A stretch of DNA of 37,894 bases from Stenotrophomonas beteli (GTDB taxonomy: Bacteria > Pseudomonadota > Gammaproteobacteria > Xanthomonadales > Xanthomonadaceae), in NCBI RefSeq assembly GCF_001431665.1, contig NZ_LLXV01000036.1:1-37894 (forward strand). Reading direction: 5' to 3'. Each line of letters starts with the position of its first letter. The stretch's first letter is position 1. The position numbers were made by a program, and so were the translations under genes. This document shows positions 20,181-27,480 of the stretch, piece by piece. The notes beneath the pieces are model-generated. The model worked only from the letters and a program-made list of their open reading frames with translations, was not told the DNA's origin and ran no database searches.

Positions 20181-20693
20181 ATGTCGTTGCAGATCCGCCG
20201 CGCCACCCTGGCCGATGTCGATGCGCTGTCGGCCATCGCCATCACCACCTACAACGAAACCTGGGGCGACTCCTATCCGCCGCAGGAGCTGCACGATTTC
20301 CTGCAGGCGCACTACAGCAGCGAACCGCAGCGCATCGAACTGTCCGACCCACGCAGTGCCATCTGGCTGCTGATGGACGGCGACGCCGTGGTCGGCTACC
20401 TGGCCGCCGGTGCCAACACCCTGCCACATGCCGAGGCCCGCGAGGGCGACATCGAACTGAAGCGTTTCTACATCCTGGCCGCCTACCAGAACGGCGGCCA
20501 TGGCGCGCGCCTGATGGACGCGTTCATGGCCTGGCTGGACCAGCCGCAACGCCGCACCCTGTGGGTGGGCGTATGGGAAGAGAACTTCGGCGCGCAACGC
20601 TTCTACGCGCGCTACGGTTGCAGCAAGGTGGGCGAGTACGACTTCATCGTCGGCGACACCCGCGACCGCGAGTTCATCCTGCGGCGGCCGTGA
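20181..20693 (+). CDS. GNAT-family N-acetyltransferase
   Basis: Cytoplasmic acetyltransferase of 170 residues; the substrate is unknown. The GNAT fold is seen in IRRATLADVDAL at the N-terminus, a central strand with VVGYLAAG, motif A as ELKRFYILAAYQNGGHGARLMDAF (Q/G-x-G/A acetyl-CoA loop) near 93-116, and the C-terminal NFGAQRFYARYGCSKVGEYDF, a typical motif B. The start at 20181 fits the family N-terminus. The gene follows the copper operon with 81 bp between but is separated by a strong hairpin, so independent transcription is likely. It converges on the zinc-ribbon gene across a REP dimer. Confidence 0.88.
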   Translation: MSLQIRRATLADVDALSAIAITTYNETWGDSYPPQELHDFLQAHYSSEPQRIELSDPRSAIWLLMDGDAVVGYLAAGANTLPHAEAREGDIELKRFYILAAYQNGGHGARLMDAFMAWLDQPQRRTLWVGVWEENFGAQRFYARYGCSKVGEYDFIVGDTRDREFILRRP

Positions 20694-20703
20694 TCACGTC
20701 TTT

Positions 20704-20765
20704 CTAGAGTCGAGCCATGCTCGACTATGGCCTGCAACATCCAGTCGAGCATGGCTCGACTCTAC
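20704..20765. repeat. REP dimer between convergent genes
   Basis: Two palindromic units (20704-20726 and 20743-20765) are inverted copies of each other. The left unit starts CTAGAGTCGAGCC and the right ends GGCTCGACTCTAC. The whole can fold into one stem of about 22 bp with a 16-nt loop. It sits between a plus gene ending at 20693 and a minus gene ending at 20769, where it could act as a bidirectional terminator. Confidence 0.7.
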
Positions 20766-20768
20766 AGG

Positions 20769-21089
20769 TCAGAAATCAAACAGCTCCGACAGGAAGCTGT
20801 CCTTCTTCTTTTTCCTGTGCCCCTGGCCATACTGCTGGCCACGATTGTCCTCGTAGCGCTGGCCGAGATGGCGGGTATCACGATGCATCACCGGCGGCGG
20901 CGTGGAGGCCGGCTGCTGCGGTACAGGCGCAGGCGGCGGCACGGCTGCACCTGCACCGGCGCGTTCGATGATCTTGTCCAGCTCGCCACGATCCAGCCAC
21001 ACGCCACGGCAGCCGGGGCAGTAATCGATCTCGATGCCATGGCGTTCGGCCATCTGCAGGGTCTGGGTCGTGCACACGGGGCACAGCAT
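20769..21089 (-). CDS. TFIIB-type zinc-ribbon protein
   Basis: Cytoplasmic protein of 106 residues, function unknown. The N-terminal zinc ribbon reads MLCPVC then YCPGCRGVWLDRGELDKI (about residues 1-41), a CxxC...CxxC pair with the WLDRGEL signature of the zf-TFIIB family. A proline-rich linker (about 48-67) follows, then a charged C-terminal tail with a KKKK cluster and the ending SFLSELFDF, a possible short protein-binding motif. The ATG at 21089 is chosen because it places the first CxxC at the N-terminus as in family members; longer upstream frames lie under the next gene's leader. It is divergent from the membrane protease. Confidence 0.88.
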   Translation of the reverse strand: MLCPVCTTQTLQMAERHGIEIDYCPGCRGVWLDRGELDKIIERAGAGAAVPPPAPVPQQPASTPPPVMHRDTRHLGQRYEDNRGQQYGQGHRKKKKDSFLSELFDF

Positions 21090-21239
21090 GGGCCTGGCTC
21101 CTGAAGGTCTGGCAACGACTCTACCTGCCCACGGATGACTGTGCGGCAACACATGACCGATGGCACAAGGACTTCCGGCGCGTGCCAACGTGCCCAGCGG
21201 CCTTCCACACTGCACACTGGTTCCGCAGGGAGTGCGTGC

Positions 21240-22007
21240 ATGACCGTTCTGTCCCGCCTGCCCAACGGCGCGCGCCTGCTGCTGGTGCTGCTCGGCGTCG
21301 GCCTGGGCCTGAATCTGCGCGATGTCGCGGCGGCCGCAGGCGCGCCGATTCCCGCCTTGCCCATTCCGTACGGCGGCAGCTTGCTCGACAACGCACTGGC
21401 CGTGCTGCTGGCGCTGCTGCTGGCCGCACTGCTGCGCCCCCGTGGGATGGGCCTGATGGCCAGCCTCGGCCTGCATGGGAAGGATTGGCGCGGATCGTTG
21501 TGGGTGCTGCTGGCCAGTCTGCCCTGCTGGCTGGGCCTGGCGCTGCTGGGCACGCCCAACACCGCACTGACCGCCCTGGATGCAACGATGCTCGCCCTGC
21601 TGTTCCCGCTGGCCGAGGAAGTGCTGTTCCGCGGCCTGGGTTTCATCGTGCTGGTGAAGATCGTGCGCGGCCCGTGGCCCTTGCTTGCGCTGCCGCAGGC
21701 ACTGCTGTTCGGTTGGGTGCACTGGCTGGGGTTCGGCGGCTTCGACGGCGGTGGCACTGCCCTGTTTGTCGGCGCGGTGATCGCACTGGGCGGCTTCATC
21801 TTCGCCTGGCTCGACCACCTGGACGGCGACACCCTGTGGTGTGGCCTGGTGCTGCACGTATCGATGAACCTGGCCTGGAATGTGTTCAGCCTGGACGACG
21901 CCGTCGCGCTCGGCTGGCAGGCCACCAGCCTGCGCATCGGCACCGCGCTGCTGGCGGTGGTGGTGCTGGCCTGGCAGGTGCGCCGCCGGCACCCGCGCCC
22001 GCTGTAA
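21240..22007 (+). CDS. CPBP-family intramembrane metalloprotease
   Basis: Polytopic inner-membrane protein of 255 residues of the CAAX protease/bacteriocin-processing (Abi) type. Several hydrophobic segments are visible from residue 11 on. The three catalytic motifs are present: EEVLFR (E126, E127, R131), FGWVH (H161) and HVSMN (H206, N210). The family includes prenyl-protein proteases and bacteriocin self-immunity proteins; the substrate here is unknown. The ATG at 21240 is preferred over an in-frame start at 21135 because it has a purine-rich GCAGGGAG site about 7 bp upstream and because the earlier stretch is not hydrophobic. No bacteriocin gene was seen nearby. Confidence 0.88.
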   Translation: MTVLSRLPNGARLLLVLLGVGLGLNLRDVAAAAGAPIPALPIPYGGSLLDNALAVLLALLLAALLRPRGMGLMASLGLHGKDWRGSLWVLLASLPCWLGLALLGTPNTALTALDATMLALLFPLAEEVLFRGLGFIVLVKIVRGPWPLLALPQALLFGWVHWLGFGGFDGGGTALFVGAVIALGGFIFAWLDHLDGDTLWCGLVLHVSMNLAWNVFSLDDAVALGWQATSLRIGTALLAVVVLAWQVRRRHPRPL

Positions 22008-22099
22008 CGCCCACTTAGCCTGGCGTGCACGCCGGGATCACCCCCGGCTTGCGCATACTTGCGCGCCTTTTCATTGCTGCTTTCCGGAGCTGTAGCGTC

Positions 22100-22522
22100 A
22101 TGTTGCTGTCCAAGCGCCACGTTGAACCCCGCGTCCTGCTGATCGAGGATGCCGAGGAAACCCGCGAGCTGAGCCGTCTTGCGCTGGAAAGCCAGGCCTG
22201 CCACGTGGTGGGCGTGAGCTCGGCCGAAGCGGCACTGGGCCTGCTGGCGGCCGGTGAGCGTTTCGACCTGCTGTTCACCGATGTCAATCTGGGCGCGATC
22301 AGCGGTATTGAAGCCGCCAACCAGGTGCGCGGGCTGTATCCGCACCTGCCGATCCTGGTGACCTCCGGCATGGACCAGCATCAGGTACTGCCGCAGTTGC
22401 GCGACGGCATCCACTTCCTGCCCAAGCCGTACAACATGAGCGAACTGCTCGACGCCATCCGGCTGTGCTTCCGGCACGCCGATGTGGGCGTGTTGACCGG
22501 GCCGGATGCACAGGCGGCGTGA
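22100..22522 (+). CDS. Stand-alone response-regulator receiver protein
   Basis: Single-domain receiver protein of 140 residues with no output domain. The phosphoacceptor is D61 (LLFTDVNLG), with acidic residues E16 and D17 (LLIEDAEE), the switch Thr 88 (LVTSG) and the conserved Lys 109 followed by Pro (LPKPYN). It probably relays or buffers phosphate from a hybrid histidine kinase, as CheY-like single-domain regulators do; no kinase is encoded in this window. The ATG at 22100 follows CGGAG at 22085-22089. An earlier in-frame ATG at 22025 would add a hydrophobic stretch not seen in receivers. Confidence 0.9.
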   Translation: MLLSKRHVEPRVLLIEDAEETRELSRLALESQACHVVGVSSAEAALGLLAAGERFDLLFTDVNLGAISGIEAANQVRGLYPHLPILVTSGMDQHQVLPQLRDGIHFLPKPYNMSELLDAIRLCFRHADVGVLTGPDAQAA

Positions 22523-22529
22523 GGCGTTC

Positions 22530-22549
22530 ATCCACGCATGGCGTGGACC
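22530..22549. repeat. Short REP-like palindrome
   Basis: CCACGC and GCGTGG flank a 3-nt centre just after the receiver gene stop. It matches the core of the elements at 14654 and 24552 but lacks the GTAG end. Confidence 0.5.
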
Positions 22550-22589
22550 CACTGATTTCACTTCTCGTCGGCGTGGATTGAACGGGCCA

Positions 22590-23528
22590 TCAGCCGCCGG
22601 TATACGGGCCCTCGCCCGGCATCACGTCCAGCAGCGCACGGGTGATCACCCGCGGGTAGACGGTCAGGTGGTCCTCACCGTCGATCACTACGTTGTCCAC
22701 CTTCAACTTGCGGCCACTGCGCTCAAGCTGTGCAGTGAAGTCGGCAGTCTGCCGCAGCATGTCGTTCCCGGTTGAGTAACGCGGCCCTGGCTTGTCCGTC
22801 TCGTAGCTTCCCACCGACAGCAGCACCCGCGTCGGCTGCGCCGGAATCACAGCGGCATCCTGCATACGCGGCAACAGCAGCTGGTCGAACCACAGCGACG
22901 GGCTGGACAGGATGTAGGTGCTGAACATGTCCGGCTGGGTCGTCAGCACGTAGGCCCCGAACAAAGCGCCATAGGAATGGCCGGCGAACATGCGGCGGGC
23001 GGGATCGGTGCGGTAGCGCGCATCGACCATCGGCAGCACCTGCGCTGCCAGGAAATCGCGGTAGTGCGCAGCACCGCCGTAGGTGACGTCATCGCTGTAG
23101 TAGCCATCGACCGTACGCGCTGGATTGCTGGGCGTGTAATCGCGCGAGCGGCTCTGCCTGGAGGTCAGGCCCTCCTGCGGCGGCAGCCCGACCAGGATGA
23201 AGTTCTCGATGTTGACGCCCTGCTGCCCCACCAGGTTGCGCACGCTGCGCACCAGCGGGAAGCTGTACAACGCATCGGTTACATACAGCACCGGATAGTG
23301 CTTTTCCGGATGTTCGGCGTAGTCGGCCGGCAGCGCCACCCAGATCGGGTAATCGCGCCCCACCGGGTCATGCACGCGCAGCGCTTCGGTATCCGGCAGC
23401 ACCACGCCCGACGCGGCCCTGGGCGCGTCGCCCTTCGCTTCAGGCTGCGTTGCCGGCGGCGCCACCGACATCGCACAGCCACTCACGGCCAGGCAGGCCG
23501 CCATACTCCATCCACGCACACGCTGCAT
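22590..23528 (-). CDS. Putative esterase lipoprotein (PF00756, IroE-like)
   Basis: Exported alpha/beta hydrolase of 312 residues. The N-terminus is a lipoprotein signal (LAVSGC, Cys 18). The nucleophile elbow is GHSYG (183-187, Ser 185) and the likely catalytic His is H287 in GEDHLTVYP. The PF00756 esterase family contains siderophore esterases such as IroE and Fes, and also other esterases, so the substrate is open. The start at 23528 has GGGAG about 10 bp upstream; a further in-frame ATG at 23594 lies before that site. It follows a paralogous esterase at 23611-24462, with 82 bp between, in the same direction. Confidence 0.87.
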   Translation of the reverse strand: MQRVRGWSMAACLAVSGCAMSVAPPATQPEAKGDAPRAASGVVLPDTEALRVHDPVGRDYPIWVALPADYAEHPEKHYPVLYVTDALYSFPLVRSVRNLVGQQGVNIENFILVGLPPQEGLTSRQSRSRDYTPSNPARTVDGYYSDDVTYGGAAHYRDFLAAQVLPMVDARYRTDPARRMFAGHSYGALFGAYVLTTQPDMFSTYILSSPSLWFDQLLLPRMQDAAVIPAQPTRVLLSVGSYETDKPGPRYSTGNDMLRQTADFTAQLERSGRKLKVDNVVIDGEDHLTVYPRVITRALLDVMPGEGPYTGG

Positions 23529-23610
23529 CCACACGCTCCCATTGCGGGCGGCGCACCGGATGGCGCCGCTGCCGCATCCTTGCATGCTGTGCACGCCGCT
23601 GCCAGTGCGG

Positions 23611-24462
23611 TCAGGGCGAGGCCGGCGGCGGCGCCGGGAACAGCGTGCGCAGCGCCTGCAATGCGGCCGGGTGATAGATCGTGGCGTGGGTTTCCTCCGG
23701 CAACGGCAGGTACTTCACCAGCGGCGACGGCGACGCCTGTTGCAGCAGCGTGGCCAACTGCGCGGCGGACGCAGCCAGCTCTGGCTGCCCACTGCTGGCC
23801 AGGAACACGCGCGGCTGCGCACGCGTCACCGCCGGCAGCTGCTTGGCCGCAGTACCCAGCATCGTGCCCCGGTTCCACCACAGGCTGGGGTCCAGCGCGA
23901 TGTAGCTGTTGAACAGCGTCGGCTCCTGCAGCAGCGTTTCGACCACGAACAGGCCGGCCAGCGACTCGCCGATCAACGCGCGCTCGTCGGTGGTCGGGTA
24001 GCGCTGGCGCACCTGCGGCATCAGCTCATCGCGCAGGAACGTGCGGTAGGCCGCCGAGCCACCGATGCGCGGCGCGATCTTCTGGTCCTGCGGGTCCTTG
24101 CTGGGGCCGGTCATGTCGCGGCGGCGCTCGGTGTTCTCGATGCCGACCAGCAGGAACGGACGCATGCTGCCGTTGCCGGTCAGCACCTGCACCAGCCCAG
24201 CCACATGCAGGAAGTCCTCGCCGATGCCGCCGTCGGGCATGTAGAGCACCGGCAGCGGCGTTTTCGGGTCCAGGCCCCACGGCTGCGGGCGGTAGACATT
24301 GATGCGGCGGGTCTCGCCCAGCGCCTTCGATTCGAGGGTGAAGGTTTCGCCGATCGCCAGCGGGTTCGCCGGCGATGCCTGTGCGGATGGTGCCGGTTCG
24401 ACGGCCATCAGCGGCGCGACGGAGATGGCGGACAACAACAGCGACAGCATGATCAAGCGCAT
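23611..24462 (-). CDS. Putative periplasmic esterase (PF00756)
   Basis: Alpha/beta hydrolase of 283 residues with a Sec signal peptide (about 1-21). The nucleophile is in GESLAG (165-170, Ser 167) and the likely catalytic His is H259 in EETHATIYH. VLYMPDGG near 72-79 is the usual oxyanion-region strand of the family. It shares fold and motif spacing with the lipoprotein esterase downstream, so the two are probably paralogs in one transcript. The start at 24462 is preceded by GGAGGGG, and the alternative at 24495 is upstream of that. Siderophore or other ester hydrolysis is inferred from the family only; no siderophore gene or iron box was recognised nearby. Confidence 0.87.
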   Translation of the reverse strand: MRLIMLSLLLSAISVAPLMAVEPAPSAQASPANPLAIGETFTLESKALGETRRINVYRPQPWGLDPKTPLPVLYMPDGGIGEDFLHVAGLVQVLTGNGSMRPFLLVGIENTERRRDMTGPSKDPQDQKIAPRIGGSAAYRTFLRDELMPQVRQRYPTTDERALIGESLAGLFVVETLLQEPTLFNSYIALDPSLWWNRGTMLGTAAKQLPAVTRAQPRVFLASSGQPELAASAAQLATLLQQASPSPLVKYLPLPEETHATIYHPAALQALRTLFPAPPPASP

Positions 24463-24551
24463 GGGATAGCCCCTCCCGGGAAAGAGGCCGAGCATAGCGC
24501 CCAGCCCCGGGTGTTGGCGGCTTCGGCACGCTCAACATCCCTGCCAGATGC

Positions 24552-24575
24552 GTAGATCCACGCCATGCGTGGATG
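24552..24575 (+). repeat. GTAG-type REP palindrome
   Basis: Starts GTAGATCCACGCC and closes with the complementary GCGTGGAT. It abuts the 104-bp tandem repeat. Confidence 0.65.
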
Positions 24576-24773
24576 GATCACGGTAGAGCCGAGCCCACGC
24601 TCGGCTCAGCCGATTACGCAAACCGCAGCCGAGCATGGCTCGGCTCTACAACACCTCCGCTGTCGCAGATGCGTGGACGGATCACTGTAGAGCCGAGCCC
24701 ACGCTCGGCTCGGCCGATTACGCAAACCGCAGCCGAGCATGGCTCGGCTCTACAACACCCCGGCCGTCGCAGA
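24566..24773 (+). repeat. 104-bp tandem repeat of REP dimers, two copies
   Basis: Copies 24566-24669 and 24670-24773 align end to end with only scattered differences. Each holds one plus-strand GTAGAGCCGAGCCC unit (24583 and 24687) and one inverted unit ending GGCTCGGCTCTAC (24649 and 24753), separated by the shared CCGATTACGCAAACC. So four REP units lie in two head-to-head pairs. Confidence 0.85.
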
Positions 24774-25298
24774 TGCACTGATTTTTGAGGGCGCAACCCG
24801 CTGTTCCGTGCCACCACGGCTGGCGAATGTGACGCCTACTTTCAACGTGCCACATCACGGGAAACTCACCGCTACCGGCAGGTACCGACATTTTCCAACG
24901 CGATTAGCCAAGCGCCTGAGCACATGCGTCGCGCCCTGTCGCTTGCTGCGTTGGCGCGGCCTGCGCCACCATCGTCGCGCGCCTGGGTACTGCATCGTTC
25001 TTCGGAAAATCCTCATTGAGGTCCAGGCGCAGGCGTAGACACCATGCCGCGCCACCGACAACGGGTGGCAGCGGGCCTGCAAGCCCGTGATGACTGTAAG
25101 CATGTTGTTTGCGCTCACCCGTCGGCACTGTCTCTGGACCATGCCGGCGGGTGATCCGTCGGCCTTCATGGCGGGCGCTGCGTGGGGGTCTTCGGACCCG
25201 CCGGTTAACTGCTTACTGTCATTCCGGCTTGCAGCCACGCATCGCCCGCCACCCGTCCTGCGCGGTGGCACGCCCACTCCAGAGCCGAGGAAGCCGAG
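24774..25298. other. 525-bp non-coding stretch before the orphan small gene
   Basis: Open frames on both strands (for example minus 24855-25277) lack start-site support and a recognisable composition. The last 240 bp contain several hairpins and are described as a leader. Nothing was recognised in about 24780-25060. Confidence 0.5.
25069..25298 (+). promoter_or_regulatory. Structured leader upstream of the orphan small gene
   Basis: Three hairpins precede the ATG at 25299. CGGGC pairs with GCCCG (25072-25076 with 25083-25087). ACCCGTCGGC pairs with GCCGGCGGGT (25117-25126 with 25143-25152, one G-U). GGGTC-TTCG-GACCC (25186-25199) is a canonical UUCG tetraloop stem. No known riboswitch was recognised. 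Function as a cis-acting RNA is inferred. Confidence 0.35.
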
Positions 25299-25655
25299 AT
25301 GGCCAACCGTCCGCCCTATGCTTCATACACCGCCAGCACCCACGATGACGACGACAACCCTTCGCCCGAACTGAGCACGTTTCTGGGCTGCCTCAAGCGC
25401 ATCCGCGCGGGCGAAGGCGCCGATGGCCTGCCCTGGCCTGAAACCAGCGTTTCCATCGGACGCGGGGTTGCCCTGTCGCGGGTGGAACGGGCCGCCATCG
25501 GCATGCTGACCGTGGCAGAAATGCTGCACGCCGCGGACCGCTGCCGGGCAATGGCCACGCCCGACCGGCATCTGGATGCCGGCGTGGTTGAAGGGCTGTT
25601 CTTCGCCTGCCGCAGCCTGGCCGAGCTGGTGTGCCGGGATGTGCGGCCGGAGTAG
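25299..25655 (+). CDS. Small cytoplasmic protein, unknown family
   Basis: Protein of 118 residues without signal peptide or membrane segment. The N-terminus is polar with an acidic DDDD run (about 16-19). The body is helical: LSTFLGCLKRIRAGEG, then SIGRGVALSRVERAAIGMLTVAEMLHAADRC, then GVVEGLFFACRSLAELVCRDV near the end. The layout (a short disordered head, a GVALS turn and two long helices) recalls small DUF families of pseudomonads and xanthomonads, but no family can be named. The purine-rich GAGGAAGCCGAG just before the ATG supports the start. A decayed second copy of its 3' end lies at 26349-26396. Confidence 0.72.
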   Translation: MANRPPYASYTASTHDDDDNPSPELSTFLGCLKRIRAGEGADGLPWPETSVSIGRGVALSRVERAAIGMLTVAEMLHAADRCRAMATPDRHLDAGVVEGLFFACRSLAELVCRDVRPE

Positions 25656-25738
25656 CATCACCCTGTGCCGCGAACCGGGCCATACTGGGGCCGGACCGGC
25701 CGGCACCGGGTCCCATCGAAACCTACAAGGAGGTTTGC

Positions 25739-26068
25739 ATGTTGAATGTCGTGATCGTTGCCGCGCTGGCTGCTGGCCCGGCTGCGTCCGTACCGTATGC
25801 CGATTGCCTGCTGGGCAATATCCAGCCCGGGCTGTCCGATCATGCTGTGCAACTGATACAGCAGGCGTGTGCGGCGAAGCATCCAGACAGTTTCCTTGCC
25901 TCGCTGGAACTGGAACGCACCTACAGCGCCCAGCGGCAGGCGCGGTTCGATGCGGATCGTGCGACAGCGGAACGCTCTGCGAATGCTGCCGCCAACGCCG
26001 CAGCGGTCGCCGCGCAGGCAGCCGCCGAACGCGAGGCGGCGCGGGCGCGCGGCGCCAAGGCGAAATAG
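25739..26068 (+). CDS. Small exported helical protein
   Basis: Protein of 109 residues, function unknown. It begins with a short hydrophobic segment (about 1-17, AALAAGPAA) that looks like a signal peptide. A central part carries two cysteines (C23 and C44, possibly a disulfide). The C-terminal half is almost entirely Ala, Arg and Glu (about 68-109), a likely long charged helix or coiled coil. The start is well supported by AAGGAGG about 5 bp before the ATG at 25739. A perfect intrinsic terminator follows 25 bp after the stop, so it is a single-gene unit or the end of a transcript with the preceding small gene (83 bp between). Confidence 0.75.
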   Translation: MLNVVIVAALAAGPAASVPYADCLLGNIQPGLSDHAVQLIQQACAAKHPDSFLASLELERTYSAQRQARFDADRATAERSANAAANAAAVAAQAAAEREAARARGAKAK

Positions 26069-26093
26069 GCATTTTGCGGGCAACAACACAAAA

Positions 26094-26117
26094 GGCACCG
26101 CTGAGCGGTGCCTTTTT
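26094..26117. terminator. Intrinsic terminator, bidirectional
   Basis: GGCACCGC-TGA-GCGGTGCC followed by TTTTT on the plus strand. The minus strand reads the same stem followed by TTTTGTG. It ends the small exported gene; on the other strand it may be the former terminator of a tRNA-Lys gene whose remnant starts 26 bp away. Confidence 0.88.
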
Positions 26118-26142
26118 GAATGACTTGAGTCATTGACCGCAA

Positions 26143-26190
26143 TGGTGGGCCGTGAAGGATTCGAACCTTCGAGCAGAAGATCAAAAGAAG
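26143..26190 (-). pseudogene. Remnant of tRNA-Lys 3' part (candidate att site)
   Basis: On the minus strand this carries the anticodon loop CTTTTGA, anticodon 3' stem, variable loop, T arm, acceptor 3' strand and CCA of a tRNA-Lys. The last 30 nt (26143-26172) are identical to the intact gene at 28226-28255, and the next 15 differ at three positions. Similarity ends at the 5' side of the anticodon loop, a known crossover place for tyrosine integrases. The 5' half of the tRNA is absent. Confidence 0.8.
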
Positions 26191-26242
26191 GCTTGCGACT
26201 CCTTTGAAAACAACCGGGTGCGCCGCTCTATTTTTCCGCCCA

Positions 26243-26257
26243 TCGAGCGTGGAACCA
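26243..26257 (+). repeat. Inner direct repeat, left copy
   Basis: TCGAGCGTGGAACCA, identical to 28151-28165. A second shared word, AATTTTTCCGG, follows at 26282-26292. Confidence 0.75.
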
Positions 26258-26348
26258 TTGCAGGTCCTAAGCTCACTCGACAATTTTTCCGGCGTCTCAA
26301 GCGATATGCACGCGATCCACGACCAAGACTCCACCGTTTGACGCCGGT

Positions 26349-26396
26349 TGCCGAGCCGTTGGCGAACTGGTGTGCCGCGACGTACAACCATCCTGA
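26349..26396 (+). pseudogene. Decayed paralog fragment of the small gene at 25299
   Basis: Read in frame it gives CRAVGELVCRDVQPS and a stop, against CRSLAELVCRDVRPE and a stop at the end of the 25299-25655 gene: 11 of 15 residues agree, and many base differences are at third positions. A preceding D-A-G also fits if 24 bp were lost. Further upstream (26270-26330) only weak similarity is left. No start codon in frame is supported. Confidence 0.55.
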
Positions 26397-26423
26397 GCGT
26401 GCGGTCGGGAACGGCAATGAGAA

Positions 26424-26442
26424 AGGCGCCCAGTAGGCGCCT
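26424..26442 (-). terminator. Candidate terminator of the reductase gene
   Basis: AGGCGCC and GGCGCCT pair around CAGTA. On the minus strand the stem is followed by TTTC, 20 bp past the reductase stop. The same arms occur in the tRNA-Lys terminator at 28190-28208. Confidence 0.55.
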
Positions 26443-26462
26443 CCTCACAATCCAGCGGCAAA

Positions 26463-27413
26463 TCAGGAGCGCTGCACGTTGGAATCCAGCCACGCCTGCA
26501 CGCCCTGCAGCTCGGCCCCGACCTTCGCATTGAAGGTTCGCTCCACATCCCACGCAACGCCCCTCCCTTGGGCAAAGGCCGCGCGATACTTCTTTATCAT
26601 GTTGCCCGGGTCGTTAGCCAGTTCCTGCATGAGCTGGGGTACACCCCAGATCGTCAGCTCGAAAGGTTCGCCGAACGCCTTCTGCAGAATGTCCGGAAGG
26701 TCGCCGTAGCGGATGGTGTCACCTGCCAGATACACGATCTCGTTGCGGATCGCAGGTGTGTGGAACACGATGCGCGCTGTCATTGCGCCGATATCATCCG
26801 GCGTGGTCAAGGTGACAGCGTTGCTCGCCGAGCCCAGGGCGTTCACTTTATGCCCAATCAGGTCGACCACGCCGAAGTCGGGCTCGAAGAGGTAGCTGGT
26901 GAACATCCCAGTGGAGATGATCACCCAATCCATCGCAGTCTGCGAACGCAGATACTCGCGCACGTCCAGCTGGGCGTCGAACAGATCCTGGGGGCCACCG
27001 CGCCCAATGGCATCGAAATCGACACCGAACTGCCAAGGGAAGTAGCGGGGAATACCAGACTTCACCGCCGCACGCGCAACCTTCATTGGCGTATCGCGGC
27101 CTGCGGCATAGCCGGTGCACCCAATCACTGTGTCGAACTGCGCGAAGGTAGCCGCCAACGCTTCTACTGATTCAGTTACCAGATCCCCAGCAACGATATT
27201 CACCCCCAAGGCGCGGATTTCATCGACCACCCGCTGCTTCTCCGGCAGTGCTGAGTCGATCGACGTCGCCCGTAGCATCACACTGATCCGTGTGCCTGGA
27301 TGACTTACGGCCAAACGTGCAAGGTTCCGGATGACAGGCATTCCAAGCTCGCCTGCGCCGAGCACCAGGATCGCCCGAGAGGGAGGAATGCTGATATGAG
27401 ATGACATGGACAT
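26463..27413 (-). CDS. NmrA-like / aromatic alcohol reductase-type NAD(P)-binding protein
   Basis: Protein of 316 residues of the atypical short-chain dehydrogenase group (NmrA/isoflavone reductase-like). The Rossmann nucleotide site is near the N-terminus (ILVLGAGELGMPVIRNL, about 14-30). Later family-like segments are VIGCTGYAAG, GIPRYFPWQFGVD and WVIISTGMF. The C-terminal part forms the substrate lobe, with FGEPFELTIWGVPQLMQEL. Members reduce aromatic or enol substrates or act as redox-sensing NADP binders; which applies here cannot be read. ATGs at 27413 and 27407 both follow AAGG and are both plausible starts. It is divergent from the HxlR regulator, 67 bp apart, so that protein probably controls it. 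Confidence 0.82.
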   Translation of the reverse strand: MSMSSHISIPPSRAILVLGAGELGMPVIRNLARLAVSHPGTRISVMLRATSIDSALPEKQRVVDEIRALGVNIVAGDLVTESVEALAATFAQFDTVIGCTGYAAGRDTPMKVARAAVKSGIPRYFPWQFGVDFDAIGRGGPQDLFDAQLDVREYLRSQTAMDWVIISTGMFTSYLFEPDFGVVDLIGHKVNALGSASNAVTLTTPDDIGAMTARIVFHTPAIRNEIVYLAGDTIRYGDLPDILQKAFGEPFELTIWGVPQLMQELANDPGNMIKKYRAAFAQGRGVAWDVERTFNAKVGAELQGVQAWLDSNVQRS

Positions 27414-27480
27414 CGCCTTGTGTGTGTACGATGGCGGCGATTCTGCTCGCCTAATGGCCCACACGTAAGAAGGCACATCG
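27414..27480. promoter_or_regulatory. Shared divergent promoter region
   Basis: The 67 bp between the starts of the reductase and HxlR-type genes must hold both promoters and probably the regulator's operator. A GTGTG near 27420 and a CACAC near 27461 form a loose dyad. No clear -10/-35 pair was identified. Confidence 0.4.

Larger units (their letters stand above)
26191..26462. other. Gene-free left part of the candidate island
   Basis: Holds an inner direct repeat (26243-26257), the decayed small-gene fragment (26349-26396) and a hairpin (26424-26442). No intact gene was seen. Confidence 0.6.

Noticed and set aside
21240..22007. Bacteriocin immunity system around the CPBP protease
   Set aside because: No small peptide gene with leader or export gene was seen nearby; the family alone does not show this role.
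24566..24773. CRISPR-like array
   Set aside because: Only two 104-bp units, directly adjacent, without unique spacers and made of REP palindromes; no cas genes nearby.
24855..25277. 140-codon minus-strand frame in the gap before the small orphan gene
   Set aside because: No ribosome site, no recognisable domain, and it covers the hairpin-rich leader. It could be kept only if conserved at protein level.
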